Shown: positions 50,256 through 60,522 of the stretch, piece by piece
Layout: every line of letters starts with the position of its first letter
Numbering within the stretch: position 1 is the stretch's first letter
Assembly (NCBI GenBank): GCA_964023275.1
Contig: OZ029914.1
Location: forward strand, 16,452,049 to 16,516,048
Direction: 5' to 3'
DNA: 64,000 nt
DNA from: Norana najaformis
Lineage: Eukaryota; Annelida; Clitellata; Crassiclitellata; Hormogastridae
The notes under the pieces: generated by a model
Told to the model about the DNA's origin: nothing
Seen by the model: only the letters and a program-made list of their open reading frames with translations
Databases searched by the model: none
Made by a program: the position numbers and the translations under genes

Positions 50256-51215
50256 TCTTTGACACTGGGTTCCAACCAGTCCCTCATTTCTTTTCCAAGT
50301 TTGCAGCAGCTGTGGCAGCTGCAGACCTGCGGTTGAGTGATATTGACCTAGCCGCGAAGTACAACGGTGCAGGATCGGCCACTGTCGCTGTTGCAGGATC
50401 AGCTGAGTTGCCCGTACACTGGGAGATTCCAACTGTCATAAAACGTTTTTAAATAATATTTTGCATTTGTTACGCGCACAAGGTCAGTAAATCTGAATCT
50501 GAGGCGCGAAGCAATTGTGAGTGAAGGACTTGCTCAAATTTCTTGCACAGTAATCGTCCAAGGGTAGGCTTGAAACCGCAGTCTTCACGTTGCAAGCCGA
50601 GCAGTCTATCCAATAGGCTACGGTGCCCCATATTTCTCAGGTAAATAAATTTTCCAGGCCCAGGGAAATTGTGAAAAAAAGTCCAGAGAAACTTTGAGCA
50701 CCACCGAAATTTTCCAAGATCCAGATACCAGATCAAGATTGGTTTAATACTGTGAAGATCTTCGAGGGTGTTTCACAATAATTTGGTCTCACAAAGTTTG
50801 TTTTTTTAACTAGTAAAGGGCATATAATATTTGGGAATAATATAAGTTCCCAATAGAAGTTGGGGACCTTTATTATATTATAACAGAACTCCTTGGAATA
50901 TATTATCGTAGGAGAGAGAGACTGAATTACGTGACGAAGAATTAAAAAATATGTAGGACAATTTTATACGAACTTCAGGTTTTTTACCCTTTTTTCTCAC
51001 GCCAGTCCTCCGTTTGTTGAACCGTAACATTTCCGAGAATTCTGGTTGGTTGCAGGAGCCAGCATCGGAAGTGTTTTCGATAGCTTGGTTATCGGTTACG
51101 CCTGCAATTCGTCGCTCAAGCAGCAGATGTTCTCGTACGCCCTCCGGGTTTTGCCCTATCCGAGGCCACAGAACTGTTCCGTCTCGTGATGGCTTTTCTA
51201 ATTCTGTTTGCGTTC
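50256..51215 (+). pseudogene. ATP5MC: ATP synthase F0 subunit c, unprocessed pseudogene
   Basis: The first exon piece (to 50,402) encodes a presequence-like stretch, then SDIDLAAKYNGAGSATVAVAGS. This corresponds to the DID.AAK.IGAGAATVGVAGS start of the mature proteolipid. The second piece (51,056-51,215) encodes [17 protein letters not shown] and [11 protein letters not shown], then after a two-base frameshift [20 protein letters not shown]. The two join in phase at a conserved position, with a good acceptor (GGTTGCAG) but CTGAGT where GTGAGT is expected. In addition N replaces the usual I after AAK. The intron carries a - strand SINE at 50,463. The kept intron means this is a decayed gene duplicate, not a retrocopy. 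Confidence 0.82.
50463..50632 (-). repeat. tRNA-derived SINE in the ATP5MC pseudogene intron
   Basis: On the - strand: GGGGCACCGTAGCCTATTGG (box A region), GCGGTTTCAAGCC (box B region), then the family body with GAGCAAGTCCTTCACTCAC. Confidence 0.65.
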
Positions 51216-51571
51216 TCAACGTTCAGGCCTCGTCAAAGTTTGAGGGGCAATGGAAGAGATGGTCAAACAAACTGAAATCATGGCTTTGGTGGGCCGAACT
51301 TAGCGAGAGAATTTTAATTAATTTTCCGAACAAACTTGTCAAAACGAACCATACCACATCGTAGAAGAGCGATGATTTTTAGTAATCAATTTAACGTTTT
51401 TATGAATTGAAAAAATACTTGAAAACACTTGGCGTCGCCTTTCGGTTTTGTCTTGGTTTGTTTTCGGTCTCTTGCATATTGTCTTATTGATTTTTATAAA
51501 GCGGTAAGTGTGGGTAAAGTAAAATTTTGAAATCTATTGGGAACGCACAAAACCTGTTGGGAGATCGGTAT
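51216..51571. other. No gene seen
   Basis: AT-rich spacer between the pseudogene and the transposon. Confidence 0.4.
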
Positions 51572-51871
51572 CATTGGTCAACATAGAAATCGTTACTGAC
51601 TGGAAAAGGCCCTAATGTGTAGCATCTTGGTGTGCTGAACACGAATATAACCATAAAAATTTGTTATTGGCTCTCGTTTTGAAAATATTTCATATAGTTC
51701 ATTTTTTATGTTTCACCATGTAAATTTATGCAGTAGGACTGCGACAATATCCTAAATAAGTCTAGAATGATGTAATATTCCACCTCATTGCATAATCTCA
51801 TCATGGACACATCATGCACAGTTGATTACGTCATTTTCTGATGCAATGTAAAACTACAGCCAGTCGGCTGC

Positions 51872-51906
51872 TGACGTAAGATGACGTCAGCAGTGTACTA
51901 TATAAA
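51872..51906 (+). promoter_or_regulatory. Transposon copy 2 promoter: CRE-like sites and TATA box
   Basis: TGACGTAA (51,872-51,879), TGACGTCA (51,882-51,889) and TATATAAA (51,899-51,906). The spacing is identical to copy 1. A further TACGTCA half-site lies about 45 bp upstream. Confidence 0.6.
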
Positions 51907-52021
51907 GCGAGTCGGAACGGTTGAGCATTTACAATATTACAGACTTTGTGCGAGACAGTTTAAGTTACTGTTTTATAAAACTATTATTACTTTATCCATT
52001 TAGATACAATACAGAACAGTA

Positions 52022-53713
52022 ATGCCTCGGAAGTGCGTAAATACTGTGGACAACTTTTGTTGCATTTGTGGGGAAGTGACATTTGCCAACCAGAAGAAAA
52101 GTATCACTTATCAAGTCAAGAAGGCATATCATGCTTACTTCGAATGCAAGGTTGGTGACCAAGACAAGCCATGGGCCCCGCATATATGCTGTGCTACATG
52201 TACAACACAGCTTTCACAGTGGTTGAATGGCAAAAGACCATCAATGCCGTTTGCAGTTCCCATGGTGTGGAGAGAGCAAAGCAACCACGTAGATGACTGT
52301 TACTTCTGCTTGGTTCCTCCTCTTTCCGGTGGAATAACGAAGCAAAAGAAGTCGACAATAGTCTACCCAAGCATTCCGTCAGCATTGAGACCAGTTCCAC
52401 ATGGTGATGGACTTCCTATTCCAGAACCTCCAGCAGAATATATTTTCCTTGATTCATCTGATGAGGACAAGGGTGAGCCGACTTGTTCTTCTCCTGGTCC
52501 GTCAGCGTGCAGTGATCCCGATTTTCACTGTGGTGCATCATCAACCCCACACAGAATAACACAGGAAGAACTAAATGACCTTGTTCGTGATTTGGACTTA
52601 TCCAAAAACAAGGCAGAATTGCTAGGATCAAGACTCCAACAATGGAATCTTCTAGAAGAAGATGTCACAATTACTTCATATAGAAAGCGCCATCAGCAGT
52701 TGGAACCTTTCTTTATGAAGGAAGGTAATCTGGTATTCTGTTCCAATATTGACGACCTCATGAATGCCTTACAGATCACTCATGACTCACAAGAATGGAG
52801 ACTCTTTGTAGACTCTTCAACACTGAGTCTTAAGGCTGTGCTTTTGCACAATGGAAACCGTCTTCCATCTATTCCATTAGCGCATGCTGTCCACATGAAA
52901 GAGACATACGATAACCTAAAACAGCTACTGCATTCCATTGACTATAACAGGTACAAATGGCACCTGTGTGGTGATTTGAAGGTAGTTGCCATTTTAATGG
53001 GACTGCAGCAAGGATATACAAAATATATGTGTTTCTTGCGTGAGTGGGATAGCCGAGCAAGAGAGTTGCGCTACGTGCGGAAGGAATGGACTCCCAGACA
53101 AAACATGGCAGTTGGACAGAAGAATATCCAGCACTCAGCTCTGGTCGAGGCTCACAAAATCCTACTACCACCCCTTCACATCAAACTAGGTTTGGTGAAG
53201 AACTTCGTGAAAGCCATGGACCGCACTTCGCCAGCTTTCCGATACCTGCATGAAAAATTCCCTCGACTCAGCGAAGCAAAGATTAAAGAGGGAGTTTTTG
53301 TGGGTCCTCAGATTAGAGAACTCTTCAAAGATGACCGCTTCAACAACTTGCTGGAGGGTGATGCGAAACAAGCATGGAATGCTTTTCGTCTAGTGTCTAC
53401 AGACTTTCTGGGGAATGTTAGGGCAGAAAACTACAAGGAACTAGTAGAAGACATGCTCAAGCAGTACCAGAAATTTCGCTGCAATATGTCTCTGAAGATG
53501 CATTTCCTTCATTCCCATCTCGATTTCTTCCCTGACAACTGTGGTATGGTTAGTGACGAACATGGCGAACGTTTTCATCAAGATATCGCAACAATGGAGC
53601 AAAGGTACCAGGGAAAATGGTCCACTACAATGTTGGCTGACTACTGCTGGACACTCCGCAGAGATGCTCCCGAACAGCTGTACAAGAGACAGGCAAAAAA
53701 ATCTAAGAACTAG
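52022..53713 (+). CDS. Transposase-like protein, 563 residues
   Basis: This is a family I recognise as a widespread repeated invertebrate protein beginning MPRKCVN..NFCYICGEVTFA. Residues 1-100 carry paired cysteines (C13/C16, C56/C57/C60, C93/C96) and look zinc-binding. Residues 110-180 are acidic and Ser/Pro-rich. Residues 255-520 look like an RNase-H/DDE core: LFVDSS (D264), HLCGDLKVVAILMGLQ (D318) and SDEHGERFHQDI (E513 or E516). GDLK..LMGLQ followed by a Cys-rich segment recalls the CMC/EnSpm transposase core; this is inference. The start is the first ATG after the TATA box. The second cysteine of CFLC is Arg (53,039-53,041), so activity is uncertain. Confidence 0.85.
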   Translation: MPRKCVNTVDNFCCICGEVTFANQKKSITYQVKKAYHAYFECKVGDQDKPWAPHICCATCTTQLSQWLNGKRPSMPFAVPMVWREQSNHVDDCYFCLVPPLSGGITKQKKSTIVYPSIPSALRPVPHGDGLPIPEPPAEYIFLDSSDEDKGEPTCSSPGPSACSDPDFHCGASSTPHRITQEELNDLVRDLDLSKNKAELLGSRLQQWNLLEEDVTITSYRKRHQQLEPFFMKEGNLVFCSNIDDLMNALQITHDSQEWRLFVDSSTLSLKAVLLHNGNRLPSIPLAHAVHMKETYDNLKQLLHSIDYNRYKWHLCGDLKVVAILMGLQQGYTKYMCFLREWDSRARELRYVRKEWTPRQNMAVGQKNIQHSALVEAHKILLPPLHIKLGLVKNFVKAMDRTSPAFRYLHEKFPRLSEAKIKEGVFVGPQIRELFKDDRFNNLLEGDAKQAWNAFRLVSTDFLGNVRAENYKELVEDMLKQYQKFRCNMSLKMHFLHSHLDFFPDNCGMVSDEHGERFHQDIATMEQRYQGKWSTTMLADYCWTLRRDAPEQLYKRQAKKSKN

Positions 53714-53924
53714 TCTATGACCTGGTTTTTACAAATATTAACTGTAATTGTATCACTATTGGCATGCATTGTACGATATAAAATTACTTCATTTCAGATT
53801 ACAAAAAAACTAGAGCCAATTCGGCATTTTCGCTGTTATATTCGTGTTCAGCACATACAAATTGATAAGAACTGACTAATTTCATTTCAGTAACATGACT
53901 TTTGTAAAAATTTGTTGTCCAGTG

Positions 53925-55754
53925 TATTTTGCGCTTAGTTCAAGACGGGTATGGCTAAAGGAGCCAGTCATAAGATTAGCATTATTATAACATTATAACT
54001 GACAAAGCAAACGACAGTTTAACGAAACTGTCTTCAAAATCTAACTAATACAACATTCTATGCTGTAAACATGGCAAACACCCTTCGTTCTAGTCTAAAC
54101 ATTCTATATAGGTCACTGTCTTGGGCCGATAATGAAACCAGCTTGTTAATTCTAAGGACTATAGAAATTATGAGTATTAATATTTATGTTGTCTATGCTA
54201 AAGACCAAGATACACCATGGGACATTTTTCGTGTAATAGAAAATGGACCCACTTAATGCGTACACAGACCATGCGTGTAGTCCACATATATAATTATATT
54301 TATTTATTTATATATATTCTAACACAAACTACTAACAGCAGTTGGCGGTCACCTACGAGGCCAAGGGGTTAAAGCCCTCTCAAAATCAGCTGAGAAAATT
54401 CACAAAATCGCCATCTTTAAGTACAGAATTTCAGATCAGCCTCTACATTCTAGTGATTCTTGTATATAAACTGTTCAGATTCGCTCCTAAATTTCCTTAA
54501 ATACGTTGACCGAAGGGACTATAAAATAATAATAATAATAAAAGTTCATAGAAATTATTTGGAGCAGCTTAGCATCAACAGCCACAGCAACCAACTGGTA
54601 CTTGTGCTACGATGCTTCCAATCACTTGCCATTCAATCTCCATCTTGTGGGAAATGATATTGGAAATGTGTGAAAACTTATTATCAATATTTGATAAAAT
54701 GATAATAGGATTTAAGATGAAAATCAACTTGTAATCGAGATTTAGTCAATTACTTGGAATAAATATAGTGAAAAAGATAAAGTGTTAATCTGAAACTCAC
54801 TACGTGTGACTGAGGCGAGTAGATATATGATAAATGTCTTACTTAATTTAAGAATAAAAAATTTATTAAGCTTTTAGAGACCTTTTATTACTCAAGTGCT
54901 AGAAAATACATAAATTACAAAGCTAAATGGCTTACTTAGGAATAAAAACAGTTTGTCACGCTTTCTCAAAGCCTTTTATTACGCATTTGCAAGAAAATAC
55001 ATGCGGATTCTCAAATTACTTTTGCGAAGCTCAAAGAAACGGAATTATTATTGATACCAATGTAGGGTAGTACATCTGTAAAATTCTTAAGTTATGTTTA
55101 CTAAAAACAGATAGGTCATTATGTGAATTTGAAAATCGCTGCCGTTAACAGCGTTGAAGATGGAAAATGGCGACAAGTCTACAAAAATTTACAGACAGCC
55201 TATGGTTACTCTTTCTATTTAAAAATGGGCAAATTCATGAGATGCTGCTGCTTAAAATGTATGCTATCATTACTGTTCAAATTTAAATTTTGAAAATTCT
55301 AGTAATTGAGCGAGTATAATTGCACAGTAAGAATAAATCTTGATTTCTCTGCAACAAAGCAAACTTAAATATTTGTTTGCATCTAATATACTTCGTACAC
55401 ATATATACAGTTATATCTTTAGATATACGTCAGCCAAACAGAAAACAGGATTACTTCGTAAAACTGCATTTAGGCGACCAAGTAATATTATTTATAATGT
55501 TCGTAATACAATGCAATATAAACTAATATGGTACAAAATAATCGCTGGAAGTGTCATATAGGATCAAAGGAATTCAAGTCATCAGGCCTATAATCCAATC
55601 CTGGAAACACATTCAAATAGGTTCTGAAAGTGATTAGACCAAAATATGAGACATGAGCGATTTTAACCCAATTCTTCTGAGTATATAATTAGGCTATGGG
55701 GTAAGCGTGAGACGCAAGCAAAATTATGGGCTGGATATTCTGAGTTGCAACAAT
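53925..55754. other. No gene seen
   Basis: AT-rich spacer with short frames only (for example 54,071-54,256 and 55,340-55,561, no recognisable domain). TTTA/TATA-rich runs lie near 54,290-54,320. Confidence 0.4.
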
Positions 55755-55760
55755 TTTATT
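55755..55760 (-). promoter_or_regulatory. Candidate polyadenylation signal for the VLIG gene
   Basis: AATAAA on the - strand, about 92 bp after the stop codon. Confidence 0.45.
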
Positions 55761-55851
55761 TCTCACGTAAGCTCAAATATGTCTACCATGATAACAACGA
55801 TTAATATGTTTGCTGATTCTGAAATGGAGGCTTGATTGGCTCGATGGAAAG

Positions 55852-58800
55852 TTACTTGTAGGTACGAATTGTTGCCAGTATATTGTCTAACTTCAGATTT
55901 TTGCAACAATGTTTTTCAAGTTCTTCATCAGATGCTGGTCTTAAATTCAGTCTCTCGGCTAAGTCTTTGTGCAGTTCTTGAAAAAACCAGCGCATCATTT
56001 CGTCAAACTTCTTTATGCGATGCTGATTAAACAGCCAATCCTTGAAGTAGAGACGCTTTGCCTCTTCCCAAGGCATAGCCCCCTTGAAGTAGTCGAACTG
56101 AACATTCGATTCATCTGTAAAATTATGACATGCTTCCGCTACAAGTTTTTTAGTTGAATTATGATTTGTTCCAATGAGACCAGAGGCCTGATGACAAGAA
56201 TGATGCTTAAAAAGTTCTCCATCCATATCAGAGTTTGAATTATGTCCTCTGTACCCCCAGCAGAGAGCCCCACACCAATAACAATGCTCCGTGCATCCTA
56301 ATCTAGCTTCGACTTCTGGATCTTCTGAAATTTCTGCAATATGAATTTTTTCTTCTTGGTTTGAATGAAGAATTTCTCTTAATTTATATTCTATACTATT
56401 GCGGAATAAATCGAATGCATCGTCTTTCGTGTCAAACGTGCTCAGATAATGGTCGTCGTCATTTTCAAGGTATTTTCGTACTACACTAATTGCGTCAGCC
56501 TTGTGTTTTGATGACTCGATTTCTGTAAGCGCTCGCTCCAGTGAATTTTTAGAAGTAGCTTTGTACTGCTTTTCTGCTTCTGATCTTGAATGAAGACCTA
56601 ATTCAACTATAGCCGCTTTATACCACTTTTCAATGGATTCCTGTGGAGACAAAAAGTGTTCAATAGCCGGTTTCTTGTTCCCAGCTTTAACCTGCACTGC
56701 CAGGTTCTCAAAGTAGTGTAATCGTACAGCTTCACTGTCGGTTGTCCATGAAACGCTTTTCGCGTACTCTAGCTTAGCGCGATATCCTGCTTTTGTAGCT
56801 TCCAGTTTTATTGCTTTGAGAAGTTTATCAGCTAGTATCCGACCTTCACCAGCAGAGGAGAAACCGCTTTCAAGCCTGGTTTTAATTTCTTTCATGTAAT
56901 CATCTTTCTTCAGATTTAAAATTTCACTTGGTTTATTCTCACGGTCCCATTTTCTTTGCAGTTCTTCCATTTTATTTCTCAGCTGCTGAAGTGCATAAAC
57001 TTGTAGATATTTTGTCTTGAATTTATCATTTAGTTGTAACCCAGATGTCTCTTCATATTTCTTCATTTGGTTTGGAAATTCATTTCTAATTTCACTTACC
57101 ATTCCTTCTTCAAAATCTATTCCATTCTCGAAGCAATCAGCCTTTCTTTCCATTAGAATTGTGTAGACCAGCTTATCAATGATTTCCGTTAAGTAGATCA
57201 ATTGGCTTAGCGTTAATTTCTGACTGATAATTTCTCCATTTTCTCCTTTTGCAAGAAGTGATCCCTCTTCTATCATGTGCTCGATTGAAATTTCTTCTCT
57301 AAAGTACTCAGAAATTCCTGGAAAAACTCCATTCTCAACGTATTCCCGTTTCAAAGCGGATTGTATTCTTGTATCTATGTCATCTCCAGTGTCCTTCGAC
57401 TTTGCTATTTCTTGCAGACAATTCCAAATATATTCTTCAATATCTTTCTGCTCTTCTGTGGTATAAGTTCCATCCGGTCTTTCTTTCAACAGCCTTGTCA
57501 TTTCTCTTCCAATTAAATCTGAAAATTCAAAGAAGCATCCTTGTCGTACAAGAGATGCATCAAACGACTGCTTTAGCATTTTCATTGCTCTTTCGTGTAA
57601 TCTGGTTTTAAGTTTCTCCAGCGAGTGTTTAATGTCCATTTCCCATTCAGTTCCCTTTGTCTCGGTGAACAATTCATCACGGAAAGTTACAAATTGTGAG
57701 CATTTGTCGCAATCTTCGGAACACAAGTAAGGAACGTTCATCAATTGCTTGTCTATCTCATCAATCAACCTTTGTCGCTCTGCTAGTTGTGTTTCTTTTT
57801 CACCAGTAATCAAACAGCTAACTTTCTCTCTTATTTTTTTGCAAAACATAATTTTGTGAACTCTAAACGAGCCCTCCAGAAGTTCTATTACTTTTGCAAG
57901 TGCTTTCTGAAAGAAGAGAAATTCTGTGATGTGAGTAATGTTCTTAAAATTAAGTGCAAAATTTTCGTCTTTGACGCAAGTCCAGTAATTTTCAAGAAGG
58001 TCCATCCAACCAACAAAAGAAAGTCTAAACTGAGATTCACTTGATCTGGCTAAAATTTTGCTATAAAGATTAGTTATTTCTTTGAGATAGATTTCCGATG
58101 GTGGGGAACTGACACCAGATCCACTTTTGAAGGACCCAAACTGATGAAACAAATCGCCAGCTTGAATTCGTTTTGTTAATGTATCCAGACATTCAAAGCA
58201 AGCAGATGCAATTTCTACATCATTTTTGCGAATTAGATCAAATGCGCGGTTCAAAGATTCGCAAAACTGAAGGTTTGTCTGTTCGATCCTTAAGGAATTC
58301 TGTTCAGCTAAATGCTGAACTAACAGCATGTCTGGTTTATGGCCGCTTTCTCTTAGGCGAGCAATGGCCACGATTGCTATTTGCAATATTTCAGTCATCT
58401 CTGTCATTGATTCGCCAAGAATGTTAACAATCGTAAGGTTGCTGATTCCGAAGGCGAGTGTTGCCATCAAACGATCCTTCTGACTTGCCTTAGGATCATT
58501 CATTTTTTCCGGCGAACAAAGACCTTCAGAATCGATTAGAAGAATGGCATCGAATTTATGCGACTTTCTGAGTTCTTCGTCAAGAAAGACCATTCTCATA
58601 AAGAGACCACGACTGCAACGTCCAGTAGAGACTGCAAGTTTGGAAGAGAACAAGGCATTGAGGAGAGTTGACTTTCCGGTTGACTGCAATCCAATTATAC
58701 TTAGGACAAAGATTGTCAAGTTTGGTAGCTTTTCATGTACACTAGTAAAAACCTCTTTTATCCACTCGAGTTCTATTTCGCCCGAGTCACCGTTTAGCAA

Positions 58801-60522
58801 CTCAATTGCCTGTCCATCAACAAGCAGATCAGCATAGTGGCTAGGAAGAGATTTGGCTATCTCGTTTTCAACACGTTTATTGTAAAGATGGCAGAATAAT
58901 CGTGAAAAATGTTCGAGGCCTAAGTTCATATTCTCCAGCCTCTCAAGGGCCAGTCTTTTCTCTTTTCTGGCTTCTTCTAATTCCAGTTCTTGAGTCCCCT
59001 TTTGTAGTTCGTCATTTTCAATTATACAATTCTTAGCTGTTTTAACCATTCGAAGCAACTTACTGTTGGCTTCGTTGACTTCTCTTCGGGCTGCTACCGA
59101 TTCTGCAGCTGAAAGCCTAGATAACTCATTTTCCAGATGAAAGAAAGACTTTTTTAGACTTCTCATGTCTGTTTTGCTGAAAATTTTTAAGCACAGCCTG
59201 ACAAAGTAATTGCTGTCTTCATTCGGAAGATCTTGTTCTTCGATCAAAATGTTCTTAATCATATGCTTTATGGAATAGCAACTGTATTTTGATACAAAGT
59301 CGATAATCTTTTGCGATACGTCAGTCTTCAGGCCTTCGAGATATCTCAGTGAATTTCCGGCTTCTTTTGTGTCTTCCACTCCAGAAAATTCTACGCAGGT
59401 GTCAACCTTCCATGCCTCGTTTAATGCACGTCTCACTTTATCCTGAGTGTTCTCACTCGACAAAGAAGAAGTATCAATATCCATATCTTTCATTTTTTTG
59501 CCTTTCGGATCGACTTTTACGTAGACTAGTTGCTTGTCTCCAACATCTGACTTAAAAACCTCCCATTGCTCCTTGGTGCTGTCGGGCATCAAAAACACAA
59601 GAAATGAGCTAGCTATCTGCTGTAGGTACTTCACTGTGTCTTTGAAATGAGACGCATCGCCATGAAGATTTGCCAAAATAGCTAGTTTCTTGTCTTTCTG
59701 ATAATGCTCTTGCGCAATCAATTTCCAAGTCGTATTAGACAAAGTATCTTGTGTCAACCAAGCAATCTCAACTGTTCCGTCTAGAGTCAGCGGCCGACCC
59801 AAATGACTGCTGGGTTCCATACACGATGAGAACAGATTTGGATTTACCATCAATTGATTCAGTATTGTGCTTTTACCGATTGAATTAGATCCAAGTCGTA
59901 CAGCTATGATCAATCGAAATGGGCTTAAAAATAAATGATTTTCAGCCACTTGACCAGGAATTGCTTCCCACTTAATAATTATGCTGTGCAAAACTGGAAT
60001 CGTGACTAAATATCTGCCTTTATGTTGAAAATCTGGAACGATCATTGGCAGACTCATGTGAAACTGTGATTGTGTGCGGATGATGTTTTGCAGTACAAAA
60101 CAATCTGCTGTGTTCACTAAGTATGCGATACAATCTAGTCTAGAAACTGAATATGGTTCCTGTTTTTGGGGTAATGTTTCATCGCCGCTTTCATCGCTTT
60201 CATCTGAGGCAAACGGATCTGAAGCCACAATTACTTTCTGCTTTGCATCTTGCTTCAAAAGCGTTGATAAGTTTTGAGGATGAAGAACATTGCCATTCCA
60301 CAGTTTTAAGCGCTGAATTATGTATGGTAGAGCAGAAGGCCAAAATGACTTTAATCCACTTTCGTCTATAAAAGGCTCTTTCAAAATTTGCCATACTCTC
60401 ATGTAGTTACTTTCCTGTAGGAGCTCTGCAATCCCGGAATTGACCATTGGAAAACAAACCGTCTTGGCAAATTCTGGTACACTCGGACGGTTATAGCATA
60501 TAAGAGAGTCGTCCTTCTGCAT
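55852..60522 (-). CDS. GVIN1-like: VLIG/GVIN-type very large GTPase, 1,556 residues, single exon
   Basis: Member of the interferon-inducible very large GTPase/URGCP group: cytosolic or nuclear dynamin-like GTPases linked to defence in vertebrates and expanded in many invertebrates. Residues 140-220 hold the family N-terminal module (FVLQNIIRTQSQF, SLPMIVPDFQ) and a first P-loop, GSNSIGKST (about 211-219). Residues about 455-545 are Leu/Glu/Lys-rich and probably coiled coil. The main VLIG-type G domain begins near 600: GLQSTGKST (611-619) and DSEGL (664-668) for G1 and G3. A long helical region follows. A Cys/His cluster near 1,408-1,450 (CTEHCYWCGALC.G, HHSCH) is typical of the family C-terminus. 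The ATG at 60,520-60,522 overlaps an acceptor-like TATGCAG, so this may be the last, giant exon of a longer gene with N-terminal exons upstream. Confidence 0.9.
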   Translation of the reverse strand: MQKDDSLICYNRPSVPEFAKTVCFPMVNSGIAELLQESNYMRVWQILKEPFIDESGLKSFWPSALPYIIQRLKLWNGNVLHPQNLSTLLKQDAKQKVIVASDPFASDESDESGDETLPQKQEPYSVSRLDCIAYLVNTADCFVLQNIIRTQSQFHMSLPMIVPDFQHKGRYLVTIPVLHSIIIKWEAIPGQVAENHLFLSPFRLIIAVRLGSNSIGKSTILNQLMVNPNLFSSCMEPSSHLGRPLTLDGTVEIAWLTQDTLSNTTWKLIAQEHYQKDKKLAILANLHGDASHFKDTVKYLQQIASSFLVFLMPDSTKEQWEVFKSDVGDKQLVYVKVDPKGKKMKDMDIDTSSLSSENTQDKVRRALNEAWKVDTCVEFSGVEDTKEAGNSLRYLEGLKTDVSQKIIDFVSKYSCYSIKHMIKNILIEEQDLPNEDSNYFVRLCLKIFSKTDMRSLKKSFFHLENELSRLSAAESVAARREVNEANSKLLRMVKTAKNCIIENDELQKGTQELELEEARKEKRLALERLENMNLGLEHFSRLFCHLYNKRVENEIAKSLPSHYADLLVDGQAIELLNGDSGEIELEWIKEVFTSVHEKLPNLTIFVLSIIGLQSTGKSTLLNALFSSKLAVSTGRCSRGLFMRMVFLDEELRKSHKFDAILLIDSEGLCSPEKMNDPKASQKDRLMATLAFGISNLTIVNILGESMTEMTEILQIAIVAIARLRESGHKPDMLLVQHLAEQNSLRIEQTNLQFCESLNRAFDLIRKNDVEIASACFECLDTLTKRIQAGDLFHQFGSFKSGSGVSSPPSEIYLKEITNLYSKILARSSESQFRLSFVGWMDLLENYWTCVKDENFALNFKNITHITEFLFFQKALAKVIELLEGSFRVHKIMFCKKIREKVSCLITGEKETQLAERQRLIDEIDKQLMNVPYLCSEDCDKCSQFVTFRDELFTETKGTEWEMDIKHSLEKLKTRLHERAMKMLKQSFDASLVRQGCFFEFSDLIGREMTRLLKERPDGTYTTEEQKDIEEYIWNCLQEIAKSKDTGDDIDTRIQSALKREYVENGVFPGISEYFREEISIEHMIEEGSLLAKGENGEIISQKLTLSQLIYLTEIIDKLVYTILMERKADCFENGIDFEEGMVSEIRNEFPNQMKKYEETSGLQLNDKFKTKYLQVYALQQLRNKMEELQRKWDRENKPSEILNLKKDDYMKEIKTRLESGFSSAGEGRILADKLLKAIKLEATKAGYRAKLEYAKSVSWTTDSEAVRLHYFENLAVQVKAGNKKPAIEHFLSPQESIEKWYKAAIVELGLHSRSEAEKQYKATSKNSLERALTEIESSKHKADAISVVRKYLENDDDHYLSTFDTKDDAFDLFRNSIEYKLREILHSNQEEKIHIAEISEDPEVEARLGCTEHCYWCGALCWGYRGHNSNSDMDGELFKHHSCHQASGLIGTNHNSTKKLVAEACHNFTDESNVQFDYFKGAMPWEEAKRLYFKDWLFNQHRIKKFDEMMRWFFQELHKDLAERLNLRPASDEELEKHCCKNLKLDNILATIRTYK

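Larger units (their letters stand above)
51572..53924 (+). mobile_element. DNA transposon copy 2 (2,353 bp), structurally intact
   Basis: Same terminal repeats as copy 1 (left end CATTGGTCAACA, right end complementary to CACTGGACAACA). TAT stands on both outer sides, which may be a 3-bp target duplication. It carries one open transposase gene, the CRE + TATA promoter and about 190 bp of 3' flank inside the element. It looks whole and is probably young. Confidence 0.88.
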
